DNA from: a virus
Strand: one strand, 5' to 3'
IMG/VR virus record: IMGVR_UViG_3300036770_006296
Coordinates: 124,001-188,000 of that record
Length of the DNA stretch: 64,000 bases
In this document: in pieces, positions 40,446 to 48,510 of the stretch
Position numbering within the stretch: position 1 is the first letter of the stretch
Layout of the letters: every line of letters starts with the position of its first letter
Program-made: the position numbers and the translations under genes
Notes under the pieces: model-generated
The model's database searches: none
What the model was told of the DNA's origin: nothing
What the model saw: only the letters and a program-made list of their open reading frames with translations

Positions 40446-40652
40446 ATGAAAAAAAAACAAGAAATCATCAGGGAAAAAGAGATAGATATTCCTACCTTAG
40501 CTGGTAAAAGAAAACAGCTTTTCGATAATATGAGAATTCTATATCCTAAAGGAAAAAAAGAGGCACAAATGGATCTTTGTCAAGAATTACATGAAAGTAG
40601 GATCGATTATTATCTTGAAAGTATCTTTAGCTTAAAAATTAAAAACAAATGA
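40446..40652 (+). CDS. Small basic helical protein
   Basis: 68 residues, MKKKQEIIREKEIDIPTLAG, Lys/Arg-rich. CCTATAATATATTT lies 20 bases upstream and may be a -10. Overlaps the lipoprotein start by four bases. Unknown. Confidence 0.6.
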   Translation: MKKKQEIIREKEIDIPTLAGKRKQLFDNMRILYPKGKKEAQMDLCQELHESRIDYYLESIFSLKIKNK

Positions 40653-40891
40653 GAAAAACATTATTTATTCCTGCTATCGTATCTGTTCTTTGTTCGTGTG
40701 CTATTAAAAACGGAACTAAGGAGATAGATTGCGTTGTCACTAAATCTGAGGCGATACCAAAGAAATCTATTCATGACGAGATGAATCCTACTAAATATAT
40801 GATCGAAACAGATTGTGGAAAATTTTTTAGCTCTAGAGAAAATTATCAAGTTGGTGACACAGTTAAAATGACTATAGTCTATTACAAGTAA
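40649..40891 (+). CDS. Small predicted lipoprotein
   Basis: 80 residues. MRKTLFIPAIVSVLCSCAIK has a lipobox ending near Cys17. The mature part has two Cys and an OB-like or strand-rich pattern (KYMIETDCGKFFSS). Just upstream of the endolysin; an outer spanin or exclusion protein is conceivable, the former by position only. Confidence 0.6.
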   Translation: MRKTLFIPAIVSVLCSCAIKNGTKEIDCVVTKSEAIPKKSIHDEMNPTKYMIETDCGKFFSSRENYQVGDTVKMTIVYYK

Positions 40892-40910
40892 AATTTAGGT
40901 TTTTATTTTG

Positions 40911-40920
40911 GGATATATAA
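40911..40920 (+). promoter_or_regulatory. GGATATATAA element for the endolysin
   Basis: Exact GGATATATAA, 17 bases before the ATG at 40938; its presence on a lysis gene supports a late promoter role. Behind it TTATATCCC makes an imperfect inverted repeat with the element. Confidence 0.55.
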
Positions 40921-40937
40921 TGTAAAAATTATATCCC

Positions 40938-41750
40938 ATGATACTTAAATTAGGCTCCAAAGGTACAGCGGTAGAAAAACTACAGAATTTTTTAGGTGTA
41001 CCGATCAATGGAAATTTCGACGAAAGCGTAGATAAAGCTTTAAAAACTTGGCAAAAATCAAACGGATTAAAAGATGATGGTATAGCAGGACCAATCACTC
41101 TTAAAAAAATGGGTATAATCCTAGAATCCGATATCCCTGTTCCTACTTCTTCTTTTAAACTTGATAAGTTAAAAGGACATATTCCCGATTCTGTTATAGC
41201 TCAAATACCAGATACCGCAGCTAAATTTGGAATAACAAACGTGCTTAGACTTTCGCATTTTCTTGCACAGTGTGGGCACGAGTCTGGAGGTTTTAAGGCA
41301 GTATCAGAAAATCTTAACTATTCAGCCGATGGTTTAAAAAAGATATTTGGAAAATATTTCCCTGGTAATCTTAATGAGTCATATGCTAGACAACCAGAAA
41401 AAATTGCTGCTAGAGTTTACGGAAGTAGAATGGGAAATGGCGATGAAGCTTCCAAAGACGGATGGAAATTTAGAGGAAGAGGATACATCCAATTAACAGG
41501 AAAATCTAATTACGAAGCATTCGACAAATTTGTAGATGATGACATATTAGGTAATCCAGATTTAGTTGCAACCAAATACCCTCTAATGTCAGCAGCTTGG
41601 TTTTTCAATAAAAATGGTCTATGGACTATTTGTGATAAGGGCGCGGATGATGCAACGGTTACTGCTGTTACAAAAAGAGTAAACGGAGGAACTATAGGAT
41701 TATCTGATAGGATTAAACATTTTAAAGAGTATTATTCTTTGCTTAAATAA
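40938..41750 (+). CDS. Endolysin: peptidoglycan-binding domain plus GH19-type glycosidase
   Basis: 270 residues. Residues 1-60 are a PG_binding_1 domain (LKLGSKGTAVEKLQNFLG, ending GIAGPITLKKMG). Residues about 75-268 resemble class 19 chitinase/lysozyme folds: GHESGG with Glu115 as catalytic acid, a second Glu125 in SENLNYS, and GWKFRGRGYIQLTG. It would cut the glycan backbone of peptidoglycan. No leader or signal peptide, so it needs a holin or another path to the wall. GGATATATAA upstream. Confidence 0.88.
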   Translation: MILKLGSKGTAVEKLQNFLGVPINGNFDESVDKALKTWQKSNGLKDDGIAGPITLKKMGIILESDIPVPTSSFKLDKLKGHIPDSVIAQIPDTAAKFGITNVLRLSHFLAQCGHESGGFKAVSENLNYSADGLKKIFGKYFPGNLNESYARQPEKIAARVYGSRMGNGDEASKDGWKFRGRGYIQLTGKSNYEAFDKFVDDDILGNPDLVATKYPLMSAAWFFNKNGLWTICDKGADDATVTAVTKRVNGGTIGLSDRIKHFKEYYSLLK

Positions 41751-41775
41751 TATATACAGTAAAATAATTTATAAT

Positions 41776-42384
41776 ATGTGTTATACTAGAGAACAAATAG
41801 AAAAGGCTGTTAAAGCAAAAGGATATGTTTGGTTCGCGGATGATGCAAACAAAACATACGACGTAAACATAGTTGGTGTTAGAAATAATGCACCAAGTGT
41901 TGCTGATAAGGTAACTAATGTTTTTGATGACTGTTTAACAATCTCTTATAAAGACGAAGCTGCTGCATGGCAATTCTTCTGCTGGATGGGAACTTGTGAC
42001 CCGGGTAAAAAAGGGGTTATGGAGTTTCATAACAATAAAGGAGTTGCTAGATTAGTACCCGGTCAATATAGAGGGGTTTGGAAAATAGACAAACACCAGG
42101 GCAAATACGATGCTCTTTGTCAAAGAAACGGAAACGTAACTGTTTGGAGAGATGCTAATAGAGATTTGCTTTTTGAAGAAAAAGTAACAGACACTGGTAT
42201 GTTTGGTATTAACATACACAAAGCAGGACAAGATTCTACATGGGTAGAAAATTGGTCAGAGGGGTGTCAAGTATTTAAAAGAGTTAAGGATTTTGATGCT
42301 TTTATGGCTATTTGTAGAAAAGCTTCTAAAATTCACGGGAATAAGTTCTCTTATACTCTATTAGAATCTACGGATATAGTTTAA
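41776..42384 (+). CDS. Hypothetical protein with YkuD-like HxxxxxxxGC pattern
   Basis: 202 residues. FGINIHKAGQDSTWVENWSE is followed by GCQVFKR, recalling the His...Ser-x-Gly-Cys motif of L,D-transpeptidases (YkuD). Other fold features are not clear. It follows the endolysin by 25 bases and may also act on peptidoglycan, or be an unrelated structural protein. No signal peptide, no leader. Confidence 0.55.
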   Translation: MCYTREQIEKAVKAKGYVWFADDANKTYDVNIVGVRNNAPSVADKVTNVFDDCLTISYKDEAAAWQFFCWMGTCDPGKKGVMEFHNNKGVARLVPGQYRGVWKIDKHQGKYDALCQRNGNVTVWRDANRDLLFEEKVTDTGMFGINIHKAGQDSTWVENWSEGCQVFKRVKDFDAFMAICRKASKIHGNKFSYTLLESTDIV

Positions 42385-42385
42385 T

Positions 42386-42652
42386 CTATATTCTTTTTAT
42401 CAATATTTTAAGATCTTTAGATCCTTTTATGAGGCGATGATATTCGCCTCTTTTTATTTGTATAGGCCCTTTTAGTTCGATCGGGAGAAGATTATCAAAT
42501 TGAAATTTCCAATCAGTTTCTCCTATAGCTTCTATTATCCTGTCCTCTTCATCGAAGTGCCATTTAAGCTCCTCGTCAAATAAAGATTCTTTAAATATCC
42601 TGATGGATTCTTTCTCTGAAATCCATTCCTCTCCGAAGGGTAAATCTTCCAT
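42386..42652 (-). CDS. Small acidic hypothetical protein
   Basis: 88 residues, MEDLPFGEEWISEKESIRIF, acidic with Trp. Convergent with 41776 and divergent from the kinase cassette. A minus-strand GATATATAAA element sits at its start. Unknown. Confidence 0.55.
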   Translation of the reverse strand: MEDLPFGEEWISEKESIRIFKESLFDEELKWHFDEEDRIIEAIGETDWKFQFDNLLPIELKGPIQIKRGEYHRLIKGSKDLKILIKRI

Positions 42653-42654
42653 AA

Positions 42655-42664
42655 TTTATATATC
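42655..42664 (-). promoter_or_regulatory. GGATATATAA-like element (GATATATAAA)
   Basis: Minus-strand GATATATAAA two bases before the start at 42652. Confidence 0.4.
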
Positions 42665-42682
42665 TTTTTTAAGGCCACGAAG

Positions 42683-42692
42683 GAATATATAA
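42683..42692 (+). promoter_or_regulatory. GGATATATAA-like element for the kinase cassette
   Basis: GAATATATAA (with a G before it) 13 bases before the ATG at 42706; suggests the cassette is late-type expressed. Confidence 0.45.
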
Positions 42693-42705
42693 TACAACTA
42701 ACACT

Positions 42706-44472
42706 ATGTCTACTCTATCTAAAATCTCTCTGGTATTATCTGCTTTAATAATGTCTATTTATTTTAGTATACAATCTCTATTAGTTTTCAATTATATCGA
42801 TTATACGGAATCTTTGGGTAGATTTGAATATGGATGTTTCGTTTTATTTGTCCCACTTTTTTCGATAGTTGTTAGAGAGTTTATAATAAAAAATAAGAGG
42901 AGTATTAAATTAAATATCTATGGTAAAAAATTAAATGACGTTCTTGTGAAGCAGTCGCATAATAGATTATTCTATAATGGAAATCTATCAGAGGCTGCTA
43001 AAGAATTAACTAAAGAGGTCACACAATCCATTAATGTTGAGAGATGCTCAGTTTGGCTATACAATAGGGATAAAACATCAATAGTTTGCCAACAGCTTTA
43101 TATTAAGTCAGAGTACACTTGGTATCAGGGATCTGAATTACTCGAGAAAGACTTTAGGCCCTATTTTGATGCTTTGAAAAATAATCCTGTCATTGTAGCA
43201 AATAATGCAGAGAAACATCCCTCTACATCTTGCTTTAGTGAAGTTTATTTAAAACCATTGGGCATAAAATCGATGTTAGATGTACCTATCCTGTTTAAAG
43301 GTGATGTAATAGGAGTAATATGTATAGAGAGCTTAGTAAAAAAAGAATGGTGTGAATTCGAGATTAATTTTTCCAAGTTGCTCTCTTCCTTATATACTTT
43401 TTCTTATTCAGTAAAAGAAAACAAAAAACAAGATCAAAAAATAGATGACATTAATAATTTTATAGATGAAGCTGCCCTTGTTTCTAAAACAGACGCAAAG
43501 GGAAAAATTGTATATGTGAATAAAAAATTCGAGGAGGTATCAGGATGGAGTCTGAAAGAAGTAATAGGTAAGGACCACAATATAGTTAATTCAGGTGAAC
43601 ATCCCAAGGAAATGTGGGCAGAAATGTATAAGAGTGTTTTAGTAGATAAAAATATTTGGAATAGGGTTATTACAAACAAAGCAAAAGATGGACATTTATA
43701 CCATGTGGACACTTATATAAAAGCGGAATTCGACACGGAGACTGGAGATCTAATAGGATTTATTTCTATCAGGCAGGATGTAAGTAAAATAGTATATACA
43801 TTACAAGAGATAGACAAGAAAAATACTTATTTAGAACATGCTGCTAAAATAATTAGACATGACATGCACTCGGGAATAAACACCTATATTCCAAGGGGGA
43901 TTAGCTCACTAGAAAGAAGACTTTCCGACGAAGATATAAAAAATCTTAAAATAGAAGCTCCATTAAAAATGATTAAAGAAGGGCTTAGACATACTCAAAA
44001 GGTATATAAAGGAGTTTATGAGTTTACTAATCTTGTTAAAAAGGACGCAGCCCTTAACAAGGATGAAATAGATCTAAAGTATATCCTCGACGATTATCTT
44101 TCTTCGACTGCTTATAAAAGCCAGGTTGATATATCAAACTTAGGAAAGTTTAGTGTCAATGAGGCTCTTTTTTGCACTGCAATTGATAATTTAATAAGGA
44201 ACGGACTTAAATATAATGATAGTAACAACAAATCTGTAAAAATATCAAGAATAGGAAATATTATTTATGTTGAAGACAATGGTAGAGGCTTAACATCTGA
44301 AGAATTTAAGACTCTTTCTAAACCATATACTAGGAAGGAGGGTCAAAAAGAAACCGGTACTGGCTTAGGATTAAATATATGTATATCAATACTCAAAGAA
44401 CACGGATTTTCAGTCGATTGTGAAAAAAAGGTTGAAGGCGGATCTAGAATAAAAATAAAGTTAGATAAATGA
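42706..44472 (+). CDS. Membrane sensor histidine kinase with GAF and PAS domains
   Basis: 588 residues. Two TM helices (about 6-28 and 42-60) without a cleavable signal, a GAF domain (about 88-235: INVERCSVWLYNRDKTSIVC), a linker coil, a PAS domain (about 250-362: LVSKTDAKGKIVYVNKKFEE), then the dimerisation/H-box region IIRHDMHSGINTY with His385. The ATP-binding part has N box DNLIRNGLKYN (494-504), G1 EDNGRG (523-528) and G2 GTGLGL (551-556). All residues for autophosphorylation appear intact. It should sense a cytoplasmic signal and phosphorylate the receiver at 46512. Overlaps 44469 by four bases. Confidence 0.9.
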   Translation: MSTLSKISLVLSALIMSIYFSIQSLLVFNYIDYTESLGRFEYGCFVLFVPLFSIVVREFIIKNKRSIKLNIYGKKLNDVLVKQSHNRLFYNGNLSEAAKELTKEVTQSINVERCSVWLYNRDKTSIVCQQLYIKSEYTWYQGSELLEKDFRPYFDALKNNPVIVANNAEKHPSTSCFSEVYLKPLGIKSMLDVPILFKGDVIGVICIESLVKKEWCEFEINFSKLLSSLYTFSYSVKENKKQDQKIDDINNFIDEAALVSKTDAKGKIVYVNKKFEEVSGWSLKEVIGKDHNIVNSGEHPKEMWAEMYKSVLVDKNIWNRVITNKAKDGHLYHVDTYIKAEFDTETGDLIGFISIRQDVSKIVYTLQEIDKKNTYLEHAAKIIRHDMHSGINTYIPRGISSLERRLSDEDIKNLKIEAPLKMIKEGLRHTQKVYKGVYEFTNLVKKDAALNKDEIDLKYILDDYLSSTAYKSQVDISNLGKFSVNEALFCTAIDNLIRNGLKYNDSNNKSVKISRIGNIIYVEDNGRGLTSEEFKTLSKPYTRKEGQKETGTGLGLNICISILKEHGFSVDCEKKVEGGSRIKIKLDK

Positions 44473-45074
44473 AAAAAATATTTTTAATTATTATCCTATT
44501 GGGGATAAGGGGATTTTGCTTTTCTCAAAACTTTTATCCGATACAAACAATTTTAAAAGGAGATTCTGTTGTTATATACACGCTAGAACAGTCTCAAGAT
44601 ATAAATCTAATGATACAGAATCAAAAATCATTAAATGTAAGCTATAAGAGCAAATATGAGCACTATCTAGGAAAAACAGACAGTTTAGAAAAAATAGTAG
44701 CTGCGCAACTGTACTTGATTGATAGCTTAAGATTAGTTCAAAAAAATCAAGATAGCTTGGAAAAAAAATTACACACAATAGAAAGTTGGTTAGTAAAAGC
44801 ATCAATCGATAACTCTTACCTCTATATGTCATGGCAGGATTCTAAAATTAAATCGGTGGACCTAACATTATATACTGTTCATTGCAGTATGCAAACAGGA
44901 ACGATAAGAATGGTTAGGAGAGGTCCTAATGATGAATTTTATACCTGGAAAGGAATAAACCACACAAGAAGAGAAAGCCCCTCCATTAACTGGGAATTAA
45001 AATATCCAGAGGAAGATAGGCCGATAGTTAATAATTTACCAGTAGATATCAAAATAAGTCAATATGTAAGATGA
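44469..45074 (+). CDS. Secreted or periplasmic coiled-coil protein of the kinase cassette
   Basis: 201 residues. MKKIFLIIILLGIRGFCFSQ is a signal peptide ending FSQ. The mature part has a coiled coil (LGKTDSLEKIVAAQLYLIDS, LRLVQKNQDSLEKKLHTIES) and a C-terminal strand-rich part (VDLTLYTVHCSMQTGTIRMV). It overlaps both neighbours, so it is made together with the two kinases. It may present or block the periplasmic signal of one kinase. Confidence 0.7.
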   Translation: MKKIFLIIILLGIRGFCFSQNFYPIQTILKGDSVVIYTLEQSQDINLMIQNQKSLNVSYKSKYEHYLGKTDSLEKIVAAQLYLIDSLRLVQKNQDSLEKKLHTIESWLVKASIDNSYLYMSWQDSKIKSVDLTLYTVHCSMQTGTIRMVRRGPNDEFYTWKGINHTRRESPSINWELKYPEEDRPIVNNLPVDIKISQYVR

Positions 45075-46510
45075 AAAAAATAGTGCTTTTAGTAGTAATA
45101 CTATTCTCTTTCCAGAGCTTTTCTACCGCTCAAGGAATAACCCCGAATAAAAAATCTATAGTTGAAGCTGTTTGGGATCAAGGAATACCAGTTTGTCCTG
45201 ATGACAAATACATATCTTCACTTATCGACAAAGTTGGATTTGATAATCTAAGAAATAATAAAAAACCTATTGATAAGAATGAAGCTAAATTGTGTAGGGA
45301 GATAGGGATTGCTTTTTACAATAGGGGAATGTATGAAGCTGCTGACTGGTATTTAGAAAGAGTCAGAGGATACGTTGAGGTTGTAGAACTCGAGCCGGAG
45401 GTGGTTTTTGAAACACCCAAGCAGGAAGAGGAAGAGGAGGATGTTTCTATAGATGATATAAAAAGTCTAGAAGCGGACAAGGAATTTTTACAAAATCTTC
45501 CTAAAAGTTACGACAACGTTTCTCCCGGTGACATGAAAAAGTTAGCGGACCAAATTGAAGACCAAATAAAAAAGCTCATTGCAGAAAAAGAAGCTTTATT
45601 AAAAAGAAATGCTCCTAAATCTGTTATAGATGCTAAGGATGCTGCTATAGGATCTTTAGGAAAAGAAAAAGAAATCATAGACCTATCTATAGAAAAAGAA
45701 GATTTAGAGGTAGAAGTAGTTGACTTAGAAGACGATAAAAAAGTATTAAGGAAATATTTAATAGGATCCGTTATAGGAATTATTATAGCTATTTTAGCAA
45801 TAATAGCTCTACTACAAAGGAAAACAATAAGAGTAAAAGACGTAGAGCTAGAAAAGCAGTTAGATGATATCAATAAGAAAAATACTTATCTTGAATATGC
45901 TGCTAGAATTATTAGACATGATATGCACAGTGGTATTAATACTTATATGCCTAGAGGCCTTTCCTCTCTACAGAAAAGAATGGATCAGGAAAAAATCGAT
46001 GAACTAAAGATCGGTCCTTCTTTAAAGATGATTTCAGAGGGATTAGCACACACCCAAAAGGTATATAAAAATGTATATGAATTTACAAATCTCGTAAAAG
46101 TTAAGGCAGATTTTAGTACTAAAGAAATAGATCTAAAGGAGGCTTTGGAGAAATATCTAGCTAACACCTCATACAGAAATCAAGTTGTAATAGATGATCT
46201 TGGTTTGGTAAATGCTAATGAGCAATTGTTTTGTAATGCAATAGATAATCTGATTAAAAATGGCCTCAAATACAACGAGAAAAACGACAAATGTGTTAAG
46301 ATATATAAGGAAGTAGATGTAATAGTTGTTGAAGATAATGGTATAGGATTAACGTCTAAAAAATTCGAAGAATTAATCAAAAAAGGCATTGATACAGAAT
46401 CTGATACCGGTATTGGATTAAGTATTACAAAAGCAATTATTGAAGAACATGGCTATTCCATCTTTTGTGAGAAAGTTGAGAATGGCACAAAAATGAAAAT
46501 AAAAATATAA
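45071..46510 (+). CDS. Sensor histidine kinase with exported helical sensor region
   Basis: 479 residues. Signal peptide MKKIVLLVVILFSFQSFSTA, a periplasmic helical part with a possible TPR-like repeat (AFYNRGMYEAADWYLERV, about 81-98), an acidic linker and long coiled coil (about 155-225), one TM helix (YLIGSVIGIIIAILAIIALL, 229-248), then the H-box IIRHDMHSGINTY with His283, N box DNLIKNGLKYN (392-402), G1 EDNGIG (421-426) and G2 TGIGL (446-450). Kinase core is clearly a paralogue of 42706. Could sense an envelope signal, such as stress or superinfection. Followed one base later by the receiver gene. Confidence 0.9.
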   Translation: MKKIVLLVVILFSFQSFSTAQGITPNKKSIVEAVWDQGIPVCPDDKYISSLIDKVGFDNLRNNKKPIDKNEAKLCREIGIAFYNRGMYEAADWYLERVRGYVEVVELEPEVVFETPKQEEEEEDVSIDDIKSLEADKEFLQNLPKSYDNVSPGDMKKLADQIEDQIKKLIAEKEALLKRNAPKSVIDAKDAAIGSLGKEKEIIDLSIEKEDLEVEVVDLEDDKKVLRKYLIGSVIGIIIAILAIIALLQRKTIRVKDVELEKQLDDINKKNTYLEYAARIIRHDMHSGINTYMPRGLSSLQKRMDQEKIDELKIGPSLKMISEGLAHTQKVYKNVYEFTNLVKVKADFSTKEIDLKEALEKYLANTSYRNQVVIDDLGLVNANEQLFCNAIDNLIKNGLKYNEKNDKCVKIYKEVDVIVVEDNGIGLTSKKFEELIKKGIDTESDTGIGLSITKAIIEEHGYSIFCEKVENGTKMKIKI

Positions 46511-46511
46511 A

Positions 46512-46943
46512 ATGATTAATTCTATACTATTAGTTGATGATGAGGATTTATTCCACTTAGTTTTTGAAGATGCCTGCAGTCTTTTGGATATAACACTTTC
46601 TCTTGAAAGTCTAACTTCTGCTGATGAAGCAGAGAAACTGTTTAAAGCATGGCACAAAGAAGCCGATGGAAAACCTGAGTGTGTGTTTGTAGATCTTAAT
46701 ATAATAGGTTCTTCTTTCGATGGCATAGAGCTAATAAGAAAAATAAATTTTGAATACGGTAATCATGTTGTTATCGGTATTATCTCCTCATCAAACGAAC
46801 CAGAGGAACAATCAAAAGCTTTACAGGCCGGAGCTCAGTTTTGGATAATAAAATCCGACGACATAGAACCTAGGTTAGAGGATTTTAAAAAAGATTATGA
46901 GGGATATAAAAACAGAACAAATTCGTTCAAGGTTTATAAATAG
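46512..46943 (+). CDS. Stand-alone response-regulator receiver protein
   Basis: 143 residues, one CheY-like domain. Acidic pocket Asp9-Asp10 (LLVDDEDL), phosphoacceptor Asp61 (VFVDLNI), conserved Ser near 92 (GIISSSNEP) and Lys114 (WIIKSDD). There is no DNA-binding output domain; the C-terminal about 25 residues are charged. It should be phosphorylated by one or both kinases and act through a protein partner, perhaps the membrane protein at 46949 or the sigma factor nearby. Confidence 0.88.
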   Translation: MINSILLVDDEDLFHLVFEDACSLLDITLSLESLTSADEAEKLFKAWHKEADGKPECVFVDLNIIGSSFDGIELIRKINFEYGNHVVIGIISSSNEPEEQSKALQAGAQFWIIKSDDIEPRLEDFKKDYEGYKNRTNSFKVYK

Positions 46944-46948
46944 AATAT

Positions 46949-47626
46949 ATGAAGCTAAACAAAGAAACTAGGGGACAGCTTCTAGATTTATGGAAGAAAA
47001 GAAAAATAAGTCTAAGTGGTAATATCCTAAAGGTTATAGATGCTGATGGTGACGAGGAGCTGAAAAAATATTTAGACGAATCTATCCAAAGAGACAACGA
47101 AGTTAGAAGAAAAAGACTGGATGTTACTAAGAAGGTGCAATCACAAAATGATGAGCTAATAGTTTGGAAAGAAGAGAATGAAAAGATACAAAAAGAACTT
47201 CTAGATTCTCTTAAAAAAACTGAGGAGTCAATGCAGGAGTCAGAAAGACTCAGAGAAGAAGCAGAAAAAGCCAAAGAAGAAGCAGAAGCTTCAATGTTAG
47301 AAGCTCAATCTGCTAAAGAAGAAGCTGAAATAGCTAGAGAAGAAGCAGAAAATGCTAAAAACGCTGCAGAAAATGATCTAGATCTGATACAGAAAAAAAC
47401 GCAGTTTGAATTAATAGGAACTATTATTAGAGTTGCTCTTTGGGTAATTCTTGGAGTAGGTGTTGTAACAACTATGGTTTATCTTATAGCTCTTTTTACT
47501 GGAGTTGATACTGCAGTTATTGGATCAACTTGGTCAAATATAGTTGGTATACTATTGACCAACTCATTTAGCATAGTTGGTACTATAATGGGTGTAAAAT
47601 ACGCATCTGAAAAGGAAAGTAAATAG
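46949..47626 (+). CDS. Coiled-coil membrane protein, end of the kinase cassette
   Basis: 225 residues. A charged N part (LDLWKKRKISLSGNILKVID) is followed by a long coiled coil with Glu-Ala repeats (about 65-150: REEAEKAKEEAEASMLEAQS) and two TM segments (ALWVILGVGVVTTMVYLIAL; NIVGILLTNSFSIVGTIMGV). It starts five bases after the receiver. It may be the output, a scaffold holding the receiver at the membrane. No similarity to known effector found by eye. Confidence 0.7.
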   Translation: MKLNKETRGQLLDLWKKRKISLSGNILKVIDADGDEELKKYLDESIQRDNEVRRKRLDVTKKVQSQNDELIVWKEENEKIQKELLDSLKKTEESMQESERLREEAEKAKEEAEASMLEAQSAKEEAEIAREEAENAKNAAENDLDLIQKKTQFELIGTIIRVALWVILGVGVVTTMVYLIALFTGVDTAVIGSTWSNIVGILLTNSFSIVGTIMGVKYASEKESK

Positions 47627-48196
47627 TTATTCAAATCTTTTTTCTTCCGCTATAGAATTTAAATATTCGTTCAGTTCTAGTTCTTTTCCTCCTTTACTTA
47701 CAAACAGAGTATATTTATTATTATCCGCTTCCTCATCGGTCGTTCTATCTATGACATCGTCAGCTCCTAGTTTGAATTTTATTCTATTTGCTAAATCTGA
47801 TCTTGTTTTTTCGTCATTGAATTCCCATTGATATTCAGAAATAATGTTTGTTATTTCCTCTCTAATTATATCCGATTCAACACTAGAGGGAAGCAAATTA
47901 TTAAGATATACTACATTTGATAAATGCGATGCAATAGTAGGAACTAGATACATTTTCATCATAAGAACCGGGGTCATAGAAACTTCATCTATCCAAGACT
48001 CAAATTCAAAATCCATGATCTTGTCTTTGTGTGTATGTATGTAATCCTCGATAACTTCGATACATCCCTCATAGTCCTCTATAAGATCCTCTATAGTAAA
48101 AGGAAAAAACTTTTTAATTGTTTTTGGTCCTCTCTGAAGAGATTCTATTTTTTCAAATATTGAATCTCTAATATCAACTTTTATATTTTTTTCCAT
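47627..48196 (-). CDS. Acidic hypothetical protein
   Basis: 189 residues, MEKNIKVDIRDSIFEKIESL, helical and acidic, with FTIEDLIEDYEGCIEVIEDY. Convergent with the cassette end (abuts 47626). No motif. Unknown. Confidence 0.62.
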   Translation of the reverse strand: MEKNIKVDIRDSIFEKIESLQRGPKTIKKFFPFTIEDLIEDYEGCIEVIEDYIHTHKDKIMDFEFESWIDEVSMTPVLMMKMYLVPTIASHLSNVVYLNNLLPSSVESDIIREEITNIISEYQWEFNDEKTRSDLANRIKFKLGADDVIDRTTDEEADNNKYTLFVSKGGKELELNEYLNSIAEEKRFE

Positions 48197-48239
48197 ATTA
48201 TTTCTAGATATTTATTGTAAAAAAATTTCGTTCTCAATA

Positions 48240-48249
48240 GGATAAATAA
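48240..48249 (+). promoter_or_regulatory. GGATAAATAA element
   Basis: GGATAAATAA, nine bases before the ATG at 48259. Confidence 0.4.
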
Positions 48250-48258
48250 AGATAAAAT

Positions 48259-48459
48259 ATGGACTATAGAGAATACCTTGAAAACATAAAAAAGAAACTA
48301 GACTCTTTAAATAAAGTTGCTGGAGTTAACCCAGAAGCAGACAGGGAGCTTAAAAAACAAATGCAACAATCTCAGATGCCATCCGATGAGATATTCGATA
48401 TGTTAGGGCACGGTGCTAAAATGTGGATGGATAAGAATAAAAATCAAAATCCTTTGTAA
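48259..48459 (+). CDS. Small helical protein
   Basis: 66 residues, MDYREYLENIKKKLDSLNK. The N terminus MDYREYLENI is weakly like the leader. Helical, Gln/Met-rich. Lies between the cassette and the second sigma gene. Unknown. Confidence 0.55.
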   Translation: MDYREYLENIKKKLDSLNKVAGVNPEADRELKKQMQQSQMPSDEIFDMLGHGAKMWMDKNKNQNPL

Positions 48460-48510
48460 CTAATCTGGCTTTAGACCGTAAGAAGTTTATAATCCATTAA
48501 AAATGTATTA

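Noticed and set aside
45508-45873. 121-codon minus-strand frame inside the second kinase gene
   Set aside because: Antisense shadow of a well-supported histidine kinase; low-complexity Ser/Ile composition comes from the coding strand.
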